A stretch of 64,000 nt of DNA from Thermoanaerobaculia bacterium (GTDB taxonomy: Bacteria; Acidobacteriota; Thermoanaerobaculia; UBA5066), in NCBI GenBank assembly GCA_022071945.1, contig JAJVIN010000012.1, positions 1 to 64,000 of the forward strand, read 5' to 3'. Below are positions 7,503 through 15,827 of the stretch, in pieces (the stretch's first letter is position 1; every line of letters starts with the position of its first letter). The notes beneath the pieces were generated by a model. It had not been told where the DNA came from. It saw only the letters and a list, made by a program, of their open reading frames with translations, and did no database searches. Position numbers and translations under genes: made by a program.

Positions 7503-10500
7503 TCACCCCCACGCCCTCCGGTAATCCGCCTCCCTATCACACCGGTCGAACGGCGCCTCGTACCTCACCACCCGCTCCCTCAGTCCCCCTGGCATCGTGT
7601 CGTCGAGCACCGTTCTCGTGACGGTGCCCCCCTTCATCCCCCGGATCTCGTTCCACCGGGCGCGGTCGAGGCCCACGCCGGGGAGGCCCTTGTTGCATGT
7701 GAAGACGATCCGGCCCGCCTGGTCGTACCAGGTGTCCGCCTCGTTCTGCTGCAGGACCGGGAACTGGATCCGGTAGATGGTGCAGAGTTCGGCCAGGGTT
7801 AGCCCCAGCGCCTTCGCCACCAGAACGTCGATCTCCACGAGCGCTTGCCGCCTCTCGTAGTCGCTCCGAAGCGGGGTCTCCCAGGTCCAGTCCCGCGTCA
7901 GCGAGGTGAACCGGGTGGGGGAGAGGCGCGGGTCGTCCTTCGTCCACCGGTCGGTGAGGAAGTCCGGGGTGAACGAGGCGGCCCAGAGGTCCGCGTAGTG
8001 GGTCGTGAGGCAGTTCAGGAGGAGGGTGCGGAGGATGAGGGCGGGGGAGGGATCAATCAACGGGAGGCGACGGGCCGTGTCGTTTCGAAAGTGAGTCTTG
8101 CCCGTCGTCTTGAAGAAGAAGTCTGTTGGCAGCGCAGCCGTCAGGGCTGCGAGTGCAAGGATGTCAGGGGTCGCGCAGCCCGCAACGCTGAAGCATCCAT
8201 CAACGTGGGCTGCGTGCCGCGGGAGAAGCGCCGAGATCAGAGTCCGTTCTCCCGCTTGTGAAGCCATCAGCCGAAACGCGAGCCGGTACTCCTCCGTCAC
8301 CGGCTTCTTCTCGCCCCACGGCATCCTCGGCGTTCTCTCGCGGTACGTGTACGGGTCGCAGGCGGGAACGTAGTTCGTCCGGGGCAGGTAGTCGGCCGGG
8401 AGAGTGGTCAGGTCGATCGGGTCGTTGGAGAGGTTGCTCGTCCGCTCGGCCTTCGGCGTCTTGGAGAACGGGTTCGCGACGTAGATGTGAGGTCCCTGGA
8501 GGATCCAGTCCGCGGGCGTGGCGGCGAAGCAGGTCTGAGGTCTTATCGTGCCGTCGTGCTGGGAGATCGTCTCGTTCCAGTGGGTCGTCGCGAACAACTG
8601 GTCTTCGACGTCGCCGAGACGGGTGGGCCAGGCCGCGAAGCGCTGGAGGACGGAGAGAAGCTCCGTCGAATGAAGCGATGGCAGGCGCGCTTCGAGCGGG
8701 GACGTACCGGGTTCGTCGTAGAGCCTCGCGAAGAGCGCGAGTTCCGCTTCTGTCACTTCGATGATGCGAGACGGGTGGCCTGTCGTACACCAGGCGCCGG
8801 AGTCGTCTTTGATTCCAGGGACGGGCACGGGAAAGAGGTTCGAGGAGGCCCGGCTTTGGTCTACCTGGGTCTGAGGTTCCTGGATGGATTCGCGGGTTGG
8901 TGGTGGGGCAGGGGCGGGCTCTAACTCCCCCAACCCCCTCTTGACACAAGAGGGGGCTCTGGAGTCCAGGAGGTCGAAGCTCGCGTCCAGCGTCGCGGGG
9001 GTGAAGAGGTTGCAAACGTGCGTGAATGCTGGAGTCTGGTGAACTGGACCGTAGATGTTGATGCCGTACGGCCGATGGTGGTCGATCTCGGCGAACAGCG
9101 ACAGTTCGTTCTGGAAATGGCCGTGAAGGCGCAGCCGCCGGTACACCGCACGCCTCAGCTCGCCTGCCTTCGGGTCGTCGTAGATGCCCTCCTGATGGAC
9201 GAATCCACTGACGCCTTTGTCGTTCACCACCATCCAGGCCTGCGGCAGGAAGCACTTGTAGAGGTTGGCAGGGCTGCCTTTTAGCACCGCGTAGTTCTGC
9301 TCCGCGTTCAGGAACGCCTGGAGTCCGTTGAACTCCACGAACTCGGCGAGATACGCCTCCCGCAGGCCGGTGAGCTTGGACATCGCCTCGCGCCGCAGCT
9401 CCGCGAGCTTTGGCGCCGAGTGCCCGCGCAGAACGTAGAGCGGCTCGAAGTCGCCCATCACACCGCCCTCGTTCCACTCCACCTTGATCCAGGGCGGGTT
9501 CCCCACGATCAGGTCGAACCCGCCGCGGTCCGCGAAGAGGTCCGCGAACTCCAGCTCCCAGTGGTGGAACCGGTGCCGCTCCGCCACCTCCTTCACCACC
9601 GTCAGCCTCGCGCTCTTTCGCACCAGCCGGTCCACATCCACGAACCCGAACTCGTCCACCATCGAGAGCGCCTGCTGCCGCGGCATCGTCTCGGGAAAGA
9701 GCGTCCCCTGCTCCGGCTCCGTGATCAGCGCCACCCCTTGCGACGTCCCCTCCAGGAGCAACGCCATCTCCAGCAGGAACTCGTCCCGCCCCGGCAACAA
9801 CCCCGCCTTCTCCACGGGCCAGAACCAGAGCGCGCACCAGTAGTCCATCGCCATCTTTAATCGCCGGTACGGGCTCGAGGACTTCACGTTCTCCGACAGG
9901 AACTCCTGCGCAAAGACCCGGTCCTTCTCCTTCGTCGTCAGGACCCGTCCGGGCCGGTAGAACGGATCGTCTTCTTTTCCGAAGATCGCCACCGCGTTGC
10001 GAGTCTCGGCCTTCAGCTTCCGCCGCATCTCGACGTGACGCGTCCAGAGCCGGTCCACCGCCGCGGAGAGCCTCCGGAGCGCCTTGACGTCAGAGCCCGA
10101 ATACGGAGCCCCGAACTCCTTCTTCCACGCCTTCGCCACCGAGACCTCTTTCGGAGCCAGATCCTTCACCACCCGGTCGCCGAAGTCCGCCATCCCGCCG
10201 TCCGGGACGAGGAAGTGATAGACCGCCCCTTCTTCCCGCGCCTCCGGCAGCCGGACCCGCTCCGGCACGCCCGCGAAGACGTACTGGTCCTTCTTCCCCT
10301 TCGCCGGCACGGGGCGGAACACCTGGCGTCGGGCCCCGACCAGACTGTTCCCCACCACGAGCTGGTTCCCGAACCACGGGATCGTGTGCCCCGCGTAGAT
10401 CGTGTTCAGCCAGATCGAGATCTCCGCCAGCTCCACCGCCGTCGGGTTCAGGTCCACCCCGTAGACGTTGTTGTCCGCCAGATACGCCTTGACCTTCTGC

Positions 10501-12548
10501 TTCTCGTGGACGAACTGGTCGTGGGGGATCGCCCTGCCGGTCTCGCGCTGCTTCCTCTCGAGATACGCCTCGGCCAGCTGGTTCACCGCTTCGTTGGCGA
10601 ACGCGCCGCTCCCAAGCGCCGGCTCGCAGATCGCCATTCCGAGAATCGCGTCCGCGAGCTGGTCCTTTAACAGCTCCTTCAGGGCGTACTTCACGACGCA
10701 CCGGGTCAGGACCTCGGGCGTGTAGTACGAGGCGGACTTTTCCCGGTTCCTTCCCGCCAGGCGGTAGATGAACGTGCCCTTCGGATACTTCTTCAACCCG
10801 CCATCGAAGAGCTTCTCCTCATTGCTGTACTTGGCGAGGTCCGCGGCCGAGACGAAGTAGGCATTGGCCAGCTCGTCGTACTCCTCGCCCGCGCGCCGCA
10901 CCTCGTACAGGTCTTCTTCCGCGAAGAATCCCGTGTACGAGAGGAGCCCCTCGTAAACCGCTCCCAGCTGGTTGATGCCGAGTTGCGCGTAGCTGATGCG
11001 TCCGCGCCGCTCGTTCCTCCCCTTTCTCGGACGCGAGAGCGACAGGCGCACGAGGACCTTCTGCAAGACGTGATTCCGGAACCGGACTCGGCCGAGGAGT
11101 GGCGTCCGTTCCGGGTCGAAGAGGTGGCTCCTGAGAGGTTCCATCCGGAAGGTGTGGCGGTCGATGCCGTTACCGTCCGAGCCCAGGACGGCCTGCGCGG
11201 CCTCGTGCGCGAAGCCCTCCGAGACGAGCCGGAACAGCGTCGCGAGAGAGTCGTTGATGAAGAAGCCGTTCTTCGATTCCTCGGTCGCGAGCGGGACGAG
11301 TTCCAGATCGCGCAGGGCCTCCAGGCTGTATCCGGTGCGGAACTCCTCGCTCTTCATCGGCGCGTAGCCCAGCTCGGGACGCGCCTCCACATAGAAGCAG
11401 AAGAGGAGCCTGTAGAGATAGCGAAGACACTCTCCCGTGAGCTGGCGCGCCATCTCGCGTCCGTAGATCCCCTCGTGGAGCCGCTCGCGCAGGTCGTAGA
11501 GCGCCTCGTTGCCCAGAAGCTCCACGGCCTCGCGGACGGCGTATTTCAGGTCATCCGAGACGGCGAAGGCGTGCTTGTGCGAACTCTCGTCGAGGGCGTC
11601 GAGAAGGGAGATCCCGCCCGCCGGAGCCAGGCTGTCACGGTGAAGGAGCGCCGCCATCGCCCGGAAGGTGCCGGGGTTCCTGCGCCCGAAGATCTCCGCG
11701 AGGTCGAAACGCAGCAGCCGCTTCTGGCTCCACTTCGTCCGGTCGACCAGGACGACCTGGCCATGGTTCATCACGATCACCCAGCGCGGCGGCTCGGCGA
11801 GGGTGAAGACGGACTCGGTGAGGAGGTCGTCGAGGGACCCCTCACCCGCCCTGCGGGCACCCTCTCCCCGCTCACGCGGGGCGAGGGGAAGGGAGGGGGC
11901 GTCTGCTTCTTTCCTCCCCTTGCGAAGGGGAGGTGCCTCGGCAGAGGCGGAGGGGTCTGGCGGCGGTGCGAGGGATGGGGTGTCGCCCTCCCCATGCCCC
12001 CGCAGGGGGCGGCAGAGATTAGCCGGGGACAAGTGAAACGCTGTCCCCGGCTCCCCGGGGGCCGGACCCCTCCGGCGCTCGCGCGCCGCCTCCCCTTCGT
12101 AAGGGGAGGCACCGGGGAAGGACAGCGCCGCCAGCATCAGCGGATCCGTCGCGTCGTCGCTCTCGTCGAGCGTCTCGACGATCCAGAGTTCCGGCGCGCC
12201 GTTCGCCCGAGTCAGCTCGAAGAGGATCGGCAAAGTCGTGCCGTCCGGAAGTTCCTTTTCTTGCGGGTCGAGGGAGTAACCGAGCGCCGGAAGGAAGGAT
12301 TCGAAGAAGGTGTCCTGTATCTCGAGCCGCGTCTCGGGGTCACGCTCGCGCGCAAGCTCGGACCGCATCCGCGCCCAGGGACGGGCGAGACTCGCCAGCG
12401 CCTCCGCCGGGGGCTTTCCCTTGCCTTCTTCTTCCGCTTTCGCCCAGGAGGCGAAGAGGTCCTTCAGATCGCCCTCTAGAATCGCCGCGAGGTAGTGGTG
12501 CGTGTAGAACTCGTTTTCGTTCGCGATGCCGGTGAGGTCGAGCGCCAT
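7503..12548 (-). CDS. Eco57I-type N6-adenine DNA methyltransferase with repeat insertions (DISARM class 1 MI-like)
   Basis: The 1681-residue protein has methylase motif I (EPALGSGAFANEA, about 637-650) and motif IV NPPW (about 1017-1020), the signature of N6-adenine methyltransferases in the Eco57I/PglX class. The C-terminus carries YDQAGRIVFTCNKGLPGVG, also present in the duplicated tail at 4443-4715. Residues about 146-236 (11838-12118) and about 1198-1205 (8934-8956) come from palindromic repeats that keep the frame open. The ATG overlaps the helicase stop codon (TGATG), so the two are coupled. Methylase plus SNF2 helicase with this build resembles the drmMI/drmD pair of class 1 DISARM, but drmA, drmB and drmC are absent here. 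It should methylate adenines in a specific sequence to mark self DNA. Activity with the insertions is untested. Confidence 0.85.
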   Translation of the reverse strand: MALDLTGIANENEFYTHHYLAAILEGDLKDLFASWAKAEEEGKGKPPAEALASLARPWARMRSELARERDPETRLEIQDTFFESFLPALGYSLDPQEKELPDGTTLPILFELTRANGAPELWIVETLDESDDATDPLMLAALSFPGASPYEGEAARERRRGPAPGEPGTAFHLSPANLCRPLRGHGEGDTPSLAPPPDPSASAEAPPLRKGRKEADAPSLPLAPRERGEGARRAGEGSLDDLLTESVFTLAEPPRWVIVMNHGQVVLVDRTKWSQKRLLRFDLAEIFGRRNPGTFRAMAALLHRDSLAPAGGISLLDALDESSHKHAFAVSDDLKYAVREAVELLGNEALYDLRERLHEGIYGREMARQLTGECLRYLYRLLFCFYVEARPELGYAPMKSEEFRTGYSLEALRDLELVPLATEESKNGFFINDSLATLFRLVSEGFAHEAAQAVLGSDGNGIDRHTFRMEPLRSHLFDPERTPLLGRVRFRNHVLQKVLVRLSLSRPRKGRNERRGRISYAQLGINQLGAVYEGLLSYTGFFAEEDLYEVRRAGEEYDELANAYFVSAADLAKYSNEEKLFDGGLKKYPKGTFIYRLAGRNREKSASYYTPEVLTRCVVKYALKELLKDQLADAILGMAICEPALGSGAFANEAVNQLAEAYLERKQRETGRAIPHDQFVHEKQKVKAYLADNNVYGVDLNPTAVELAEISIWLNTIYAGHTIPWFGNQLVVGNSLVGARRQVFRPVPAKGKKDQYVFAGVPERVRLPEAREEGAVYHFLVPDGGMADFGDRVVKDLAPKEVSVAKAWKKEFGAPYSGSDVKALRRLSAAVDRLWTRHVEMRRKLKAETRNAVAIFGKEDDPFYRPGRVLTTKEKDRVFAQEFLSENVKSSSPYRRLKMAMDYWCALWFWPVEKAGLLPGRDEFLLEMALLLEGTSQGVALITEPEQGTLFPETMPRQQALSMVDEFGFVDVDRLVRKSARLTVVKEVAERHRFHHWELEFADLFADRGGFDLIVGNPPWIKVEWNEGGVMGDFEPLYVLRGHSAPKLAELRREAMSKLTGLREAYLAEFVEFNGLQAFLNAEQNYAVLKGSPANLYKCFLPQAWMVVNDKGVSGFVHQEGIYDDPKAGELRRAVYRRLRLHGHFQNELSLFAEIDHHRPYGINIYGPVHQTPAFTHVCNLFTPATLDASFDLLDSRAPSCVKRGLGELEPAPAPPPTRESIQEPQTQVDQSRASSNLFPVPVPGIKDDSGAWCTTGHPSRIIEVTEAELALFARLYDEPGTSPLEARLPSLHSTELLSVLQRFAAWPTRLGDVEDQLFATTHWNETISQHDGTIRPQTCFAATPADWILQGPHIYVANPFSKTPKAERTSNLSNDPIDLTTLPADYLPRTNYVPACDPYTYRERTPRMPWGEKKPVTEEYRLAFRLMASQAGERTLISALLPRHAAHVDGCFSVAGCATPDILALAALTAALPTDFFFKTTGKTHFRNDTARRLPLIDPSPALILRTLLLNCLTTHYADLWAASFTPDFLTDRWTKDDPRLSPTRFTSLTRDWTWETPLRSDYERRQALVEIDVLVAKALGLTLAELCTIYRIQFPVLQQNEADTWYDQAGRIVFTCNKGLPGVGLDRARWNEIRGMKGGTVTRTVLDDTMPGGLRERVVRYEAPFDRCDREADYRRAWG
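8934..8956. repeat. Palindrome inside the methylase gene
   Basis: A perfect inverted repeat with ten-base arms CCCCCTCTTG and CAAGAGGGGG and a three-base loop lies in frame in the methylase gene. It encodes part of a Pro/Ala/Arg-rich stretch that does not look like methylase sequence. It differs in sequence from the CCTCCCCTT family at 7332 and 11838, so two repeat families have entered this gene. Confidence 0.7.
11838..12118. repeat. Composite palindromic repeat inserted in frame in the methylase gene
   Basis: About 280 bases of GC-rich palindromic sequence break the methylase between SFPGA and SLDDLLT. Hairpins with arms CCTCCCCTT/AAGGGGAGG lie at 11913-11933 and 12089-12109, and the stretch 12065-12118 matches the intergenic element at 7424-7482. 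The inserted part encodes roughly 90 residues rich in Pro, Arg, Glu and Gly without stop codons. The border positions are estimates based on where methylase-like sequence resumes. Confidence 0.8.
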
Positions 12549-15430
12549 CAGTTCGCCTCCCCGGTGAAGACCGCCGAAAGACGCAGATAGGGCTGGTCCT
12601 CGATCGTCATCGTCTCCTTCACCCAGGTGACGTGATCGTCGAAGACGCGCGCGATCTGCCGCCGCCTCTCGGCTTTCTTCGCGCGCTGCATCCGGTTGAG
12701 TCCGGCCGATTCGGGAAAGTCCTTCTCCAGCTGCTCGCTCTGCCTCTCCTTCAACCGCGTCAGGTTCGCGAGGTGTTCGCTCAGCCGGATCTTGTGCCGC
12801 TCACGGAACTCGTGGCACCTGGCCAGGAGGAACTCCCGGGCGCGCTCGACCGCGTCCTTGACCAAGCTCTGGATCGGGATGAGGTCTGGGGTGACGCCCG
12901 TGTTGGCGAAGACCTTCGTCGCGAATCGCGTGCGGGAAAGGCAAGCATCGAGCGTCAGGGTCCCCGCGAAGACTCCGCGCTCGTAACGGACTCCGAACCA
13001 CGCGTGGACGGCCGGGTGCCCCTTCTGGTTCGGGATCTCGCCCTGCATCAGGAAGATCGCTTCTCCCGGTGCCAGAGCGCCCCGCAGAACCACGACCGGG
13101 GCCTCGCGCCGCTGGAAGGCGACCAGAAGCCGGTGGCCGAGCCACTCGACGAAGGGGTGGAGATCCCACAGGAGGTGAACGTCCGGCCAGCGCCGCTCCT
13201 CGGACCGGCAATCGCGAATCGCCCTCTTCACACGGTCACGATCGATCGTGAACCAGATCGTGCCGTCTTCGGGCAGCGCTTCTTTCGGGAGCGCGCGAAA
13301 CGCTCGCCTCAAGTCCTCGTGCGGCTGGACCTCGAGGGCCTTCATCTCGGAGTCGAAGCGCCACTCGAGCCGGTTCTCCTTCTTCAGCGCGTCGAGCGCC
13401 TGCCGGCAAAAGGCGAGGTCGTCGGTAAAGAGACTCGGCAGGGCGTGGGTCTCCTCCAGGACCTTCGCGGTCCCGGTGGGAGCCGTCGAGCCGAAGAGGA
13501 TCTCGAGGAGGTTTAACGGAGCCTTCTCCGTTCGCTCCACCTTCTTAGAGTCGACCCAGGATTCGAAGCGTTCCGGGCCGACGCCTTCTTCCATGGCAGT
13601 GGCCGTGATCGCCTCCTCGGCGGTTTCCTCATAGACACCGTAGAAGGCAGTCGGGTCGCCGATGTTCTTCTGCGCCTCGGCGTCCTTCATCGCGAGGAGT
13701 TCCAGAATGCGGGCATCCCCCTCGATCCGGTGAGTCTTCGACGTGACGAAGAGATACGCGATGAGAGGCTCCCGCTCCTGCCCATAGCGGTCGATGCGTC
13801 CGTTCCGTTGCTGGAAAACGATGAACGACCAGGGCGTGTCGAAATGGACCATCTTCCGGCAGAGGAAGTGGAGGTTGAGCCCTTCCGACGCCATGTCGGT
13901 GGCGAGGAGAAGCCGGACGGGTGACTTCTCGCGGCCGAAGTCCTCCACCGTCTCCTGGAGTTCACGGTCGGAAGAGTCCTGGCCGTAGATCTCGGCGATC
14001 TGGGAGGCGGAAAGGCCAAGGTCGCGGGCGAGGTTCTCCCGCAGGAACTTCAATGTCTCGATTCGCTCCGTGAAGATGACCAGGCGGTCCTTCGTGTCCG
14101 AGCCCGTCCAACCCACCTCCGCCGGAGAGCGCAGGAGCGTGAGGAGACGCTGGTAGCGGGTGAAGCGGTCCGGAGTGATCGCGGCCACGGCGGTGTCGAG
14201 CCGTGTGAGGGAGTCGCGGTCCTGGCTTGCGGCGTCCGAGGTGAGTCCGTCGAGCTTTCTGAGGCGCTCCCGGATGGTCTGGCGGCAGGCGGCGGGGCTC
14301 GAGAAGAGCGCCTTTTCCAGAACGGTGCGGAAGAGGTGCTGGCCGGGGCGCCGCCTCCGGTCGAAGGACTCGAACGAGAGCCCCGCGAGGACCCCGAAGG
14401 CCGCCTCTTCTTCCGGGCTGGCCGCGACCCGGGCGCGCAGGATGCGCCGCTCCTTCAGCGAGGCCCCAAGCTGGGAGGTGACGTCCTTCTTGAAACGCCT
14501 CACGTGAAGCCCCCGGATGTCGGACTCGCCGTAGTCGGACGGGTTGGCGATGGCGGTCGGGTCCAGCATGTTCATCAGGCTCGCGAACGACTCGGCCCGG
14601 CCGTCGTGCGGGGTGGCGGACGTCATGATGAGCGCGTCGGAGCGGGTCGCCAGGAGGCGGGCGAGCTTGTAGTTGAGCTTGTTGGGGTTGCCGCGCTCGG
14701 CGACCCGGTGGGCCTCGTCGATGACGATGACGTCCCAGGAGGCATTTTCCAGAAAGACGCGGTACTCGTTTTCTTGCTTCAGCGTGTCGATCGAGATGAT
14801 CGCTCGGTCGAAGTGGTGGAACGGGTTGGCGTTGGCGGGCAGGAAATTGCGAATCCGCTGGACCCCGGTGGAATCGAGCCTCACGAGGGGGATGGTGAAG
14901 CGCGACCAGAGTTCCTTCTGGAACTGGGTCATCATGCTCTTGCCCGTGACGGCGAGGATCCGCTTCCCCTTGCCGCGCCGGATCAGTTCGGCGAGGAGGA
15001 TCCCAACTTCGATCGTCTTTCCGAGTCCGACGGCGTCGGCCATCAGGATGCGCGGACGCGGCTGGGCTAGGGCTTGCAGGGCGGGTTCGAGCTGGAAGGG
15101 GAGAAGGTCCATGGCGGCGCGGTGGCCGATCCAGATTCCGGAACCCGTGGGCGGTGACTGCCGCAGCAAGGCCTCGAGATAGAGACGCGTGTCGCGGAAC
15201 TGGGGTGACGGGTCGGGGACGAGGGTGGTTTCCGCCGGATCGAGAAGGACGATGCCTTTCCCCTCGATCTCGGAGAGGAACCGGGCTTCCCGGCCCCGGA
15301 CGAGTTCCGAGACACCCGTGGCGGAGATGGAGACGCCGCCCGTGGAGGTGGAATCGACGCGGCGGACGATCCACTCGACGCCGCGAATCTCGACGCGTGC
15401 CCCGGGGGCGATGGGCGATGCGGGAAGCAT
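12548..15430 (-). CDS. SNF2/RapA-family helicase (DrmD-like)
   Basis: From the ATG at 15430 the product has 960 residues. A small N-terminal module (WIVRRVDSTST) precedes a superfamily 2 helicase core: Walker A AVGLGKT at 133-139, DEAH at 238-241, TSATPHDGR, and motif VI QQRNGRIDRYGQE. A long C-terminal part follows. This build matches SNF2-like helicases of class 1 DISARM and other methylase-associated helicases, which move along or remodel DNA using ATP. The gene is read first and the methylase follows with a one-base stop/start overlap, so they likely form one complex. A longer frame to 15550 exists, but its first 40 residues look like upstream non-coding sequence. No Shine-Dalgarno sequence precedes this ATG; a TATCCT box seven bases upstream could serve a leaderless transcript. 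Confidence 0.85.
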   Translation of the reverse strand: MLPASPIAPGARVEIRGVEWIVRRVDSTSTGGVSISATGVSELVRGREARFLSEIEGKGIVLLDPAETTLVPDPSPQFRDTRLYLEALLRQSPPTGSGIWIGHRAAMDLLPFQLEPALQALAQPRPRILMADAVGLGKTIEVGILLAELIRRGKGKRILAVTGKSMMTQFQKELWSRFTIPLVRLDSTGVQRIRNFLPANANPFHHFDRAIISIDTLKQENEYRVFLENASWDVIVIDEAHRVAERGNPNKLNYKLARLLATRSDALIMTSATPHDGRAESFASLMNMLDPTAIANPSDYGESDIRGLHVRRFKKDVTSQLGASLKERRILRARVAASPEEEAAFGVLAGLSFESFDRRRRPGQHLFRTVLEKALFSSPAACRQTIRERLRKLDGLTSDAASQDRDSLTRLDTAVAAITPDRFTRYQRLLTLLRSPAEVGWTGSDTKDRLVIFTERIETLKFLRENLARDLGLSASQIAEIYGQDSSDRELQETVEDFGREKSPVRLLLATDMASEGLNLHFLCRKMVHFDTPWSFIVFQQRNGRIDRYGQEREPLIAYLFVTSKTHRIEGDARILELLAMKDAEAQKNIGDPTAFYGVYEETAEEAITATAMEEGVGPERFESWVDSKKVERTEKAPLNLLEILFGSTAPTGTAKVLEETHALPSLFTDDLAFCRQALDALKKENRLEWRFDSEMKALEVQPHEDLRRAFRALPKEALPEDGTIWFTIDRDRVKRAIRDCRSEERRWPDVHLLWDLHPFVEWLGHRLLVAFQRREAPVVVLRGALAPGEAIFLMQGEIPNQKGHPAVHAWFGVRYERGVFAGTLTLDACLSRTRFATKVFANTGVTPDLIPIQSLVKDAVERAREFLLARCHEFRERHKIRLSEHLANLTRLKERQSEQLEKDFPESAGLNRMQRAKKAERRRQIARVFDDHVTWVKETMTIEDQPYLRLSAVFTGEAN

Positions 15431-15827
15431 GACTGTGAGGATAGAGGAGAGCCGGAGAGGAACCTGACTCGATCGCGGAGTCTCGGAAGGCGAAGGCTCT
15501 GCCCCCTTGGGTGCCCGACACCCCCTGCGGGACGGGCGCGGAAACCGCACTGGCCCGTTCCGGACATATAAGTGCTGTCGAGGGGGCCTTTTCGAGACAC
15601 ACCCACTGCGGATTTCTTCACTTTTTTCGCAGTATCACGATCGGACGGACCTTCGGAGCTGGGAAACCGACAGGGAGATCGCCTTTGCCACGACCGAGGT
15701 CCCTCCTGGCAAACCAGGCTGCGCGGACCTAGATTCCTCTCCAGCACGAAGAGGGATCCGAGGGCCCGTGCGAGATTGCCCGAACCCCTACTGCGGGCCT
15801 CGCCCGGTCCCGGATGGGAGGACTGCG
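15431..15827. other. Divergent intergenic region, end of the defence-like region
   Basis: These 397 bases lie between the divergent helicase and beta-helix genes. An open frame crosses the right half into the beta-helix gene, but it lacks a signal peptide and reads as translated spacer. A weak plus-strand candidate -10, TAGATT (15730-15735), has CTGGCA 18 bases upstream. No RNA gene or attachment-site repeat was recognised. Base composition and gene content change across this gap, so it may mark the border of the accessory region. Confidence 0.4.

Noticed and set aside
10983-12479. A 498-codon open frame on the plus strand
   Set aside because: It is antisense to the methylase gene, has no domain and follows the codon-position shadow of GC-rich coding sequence.
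7503-15430. Complete DISARM operon
   Set aside because: drmA, drmB and drmC are missing from the window; only the helicase and methylase fit.
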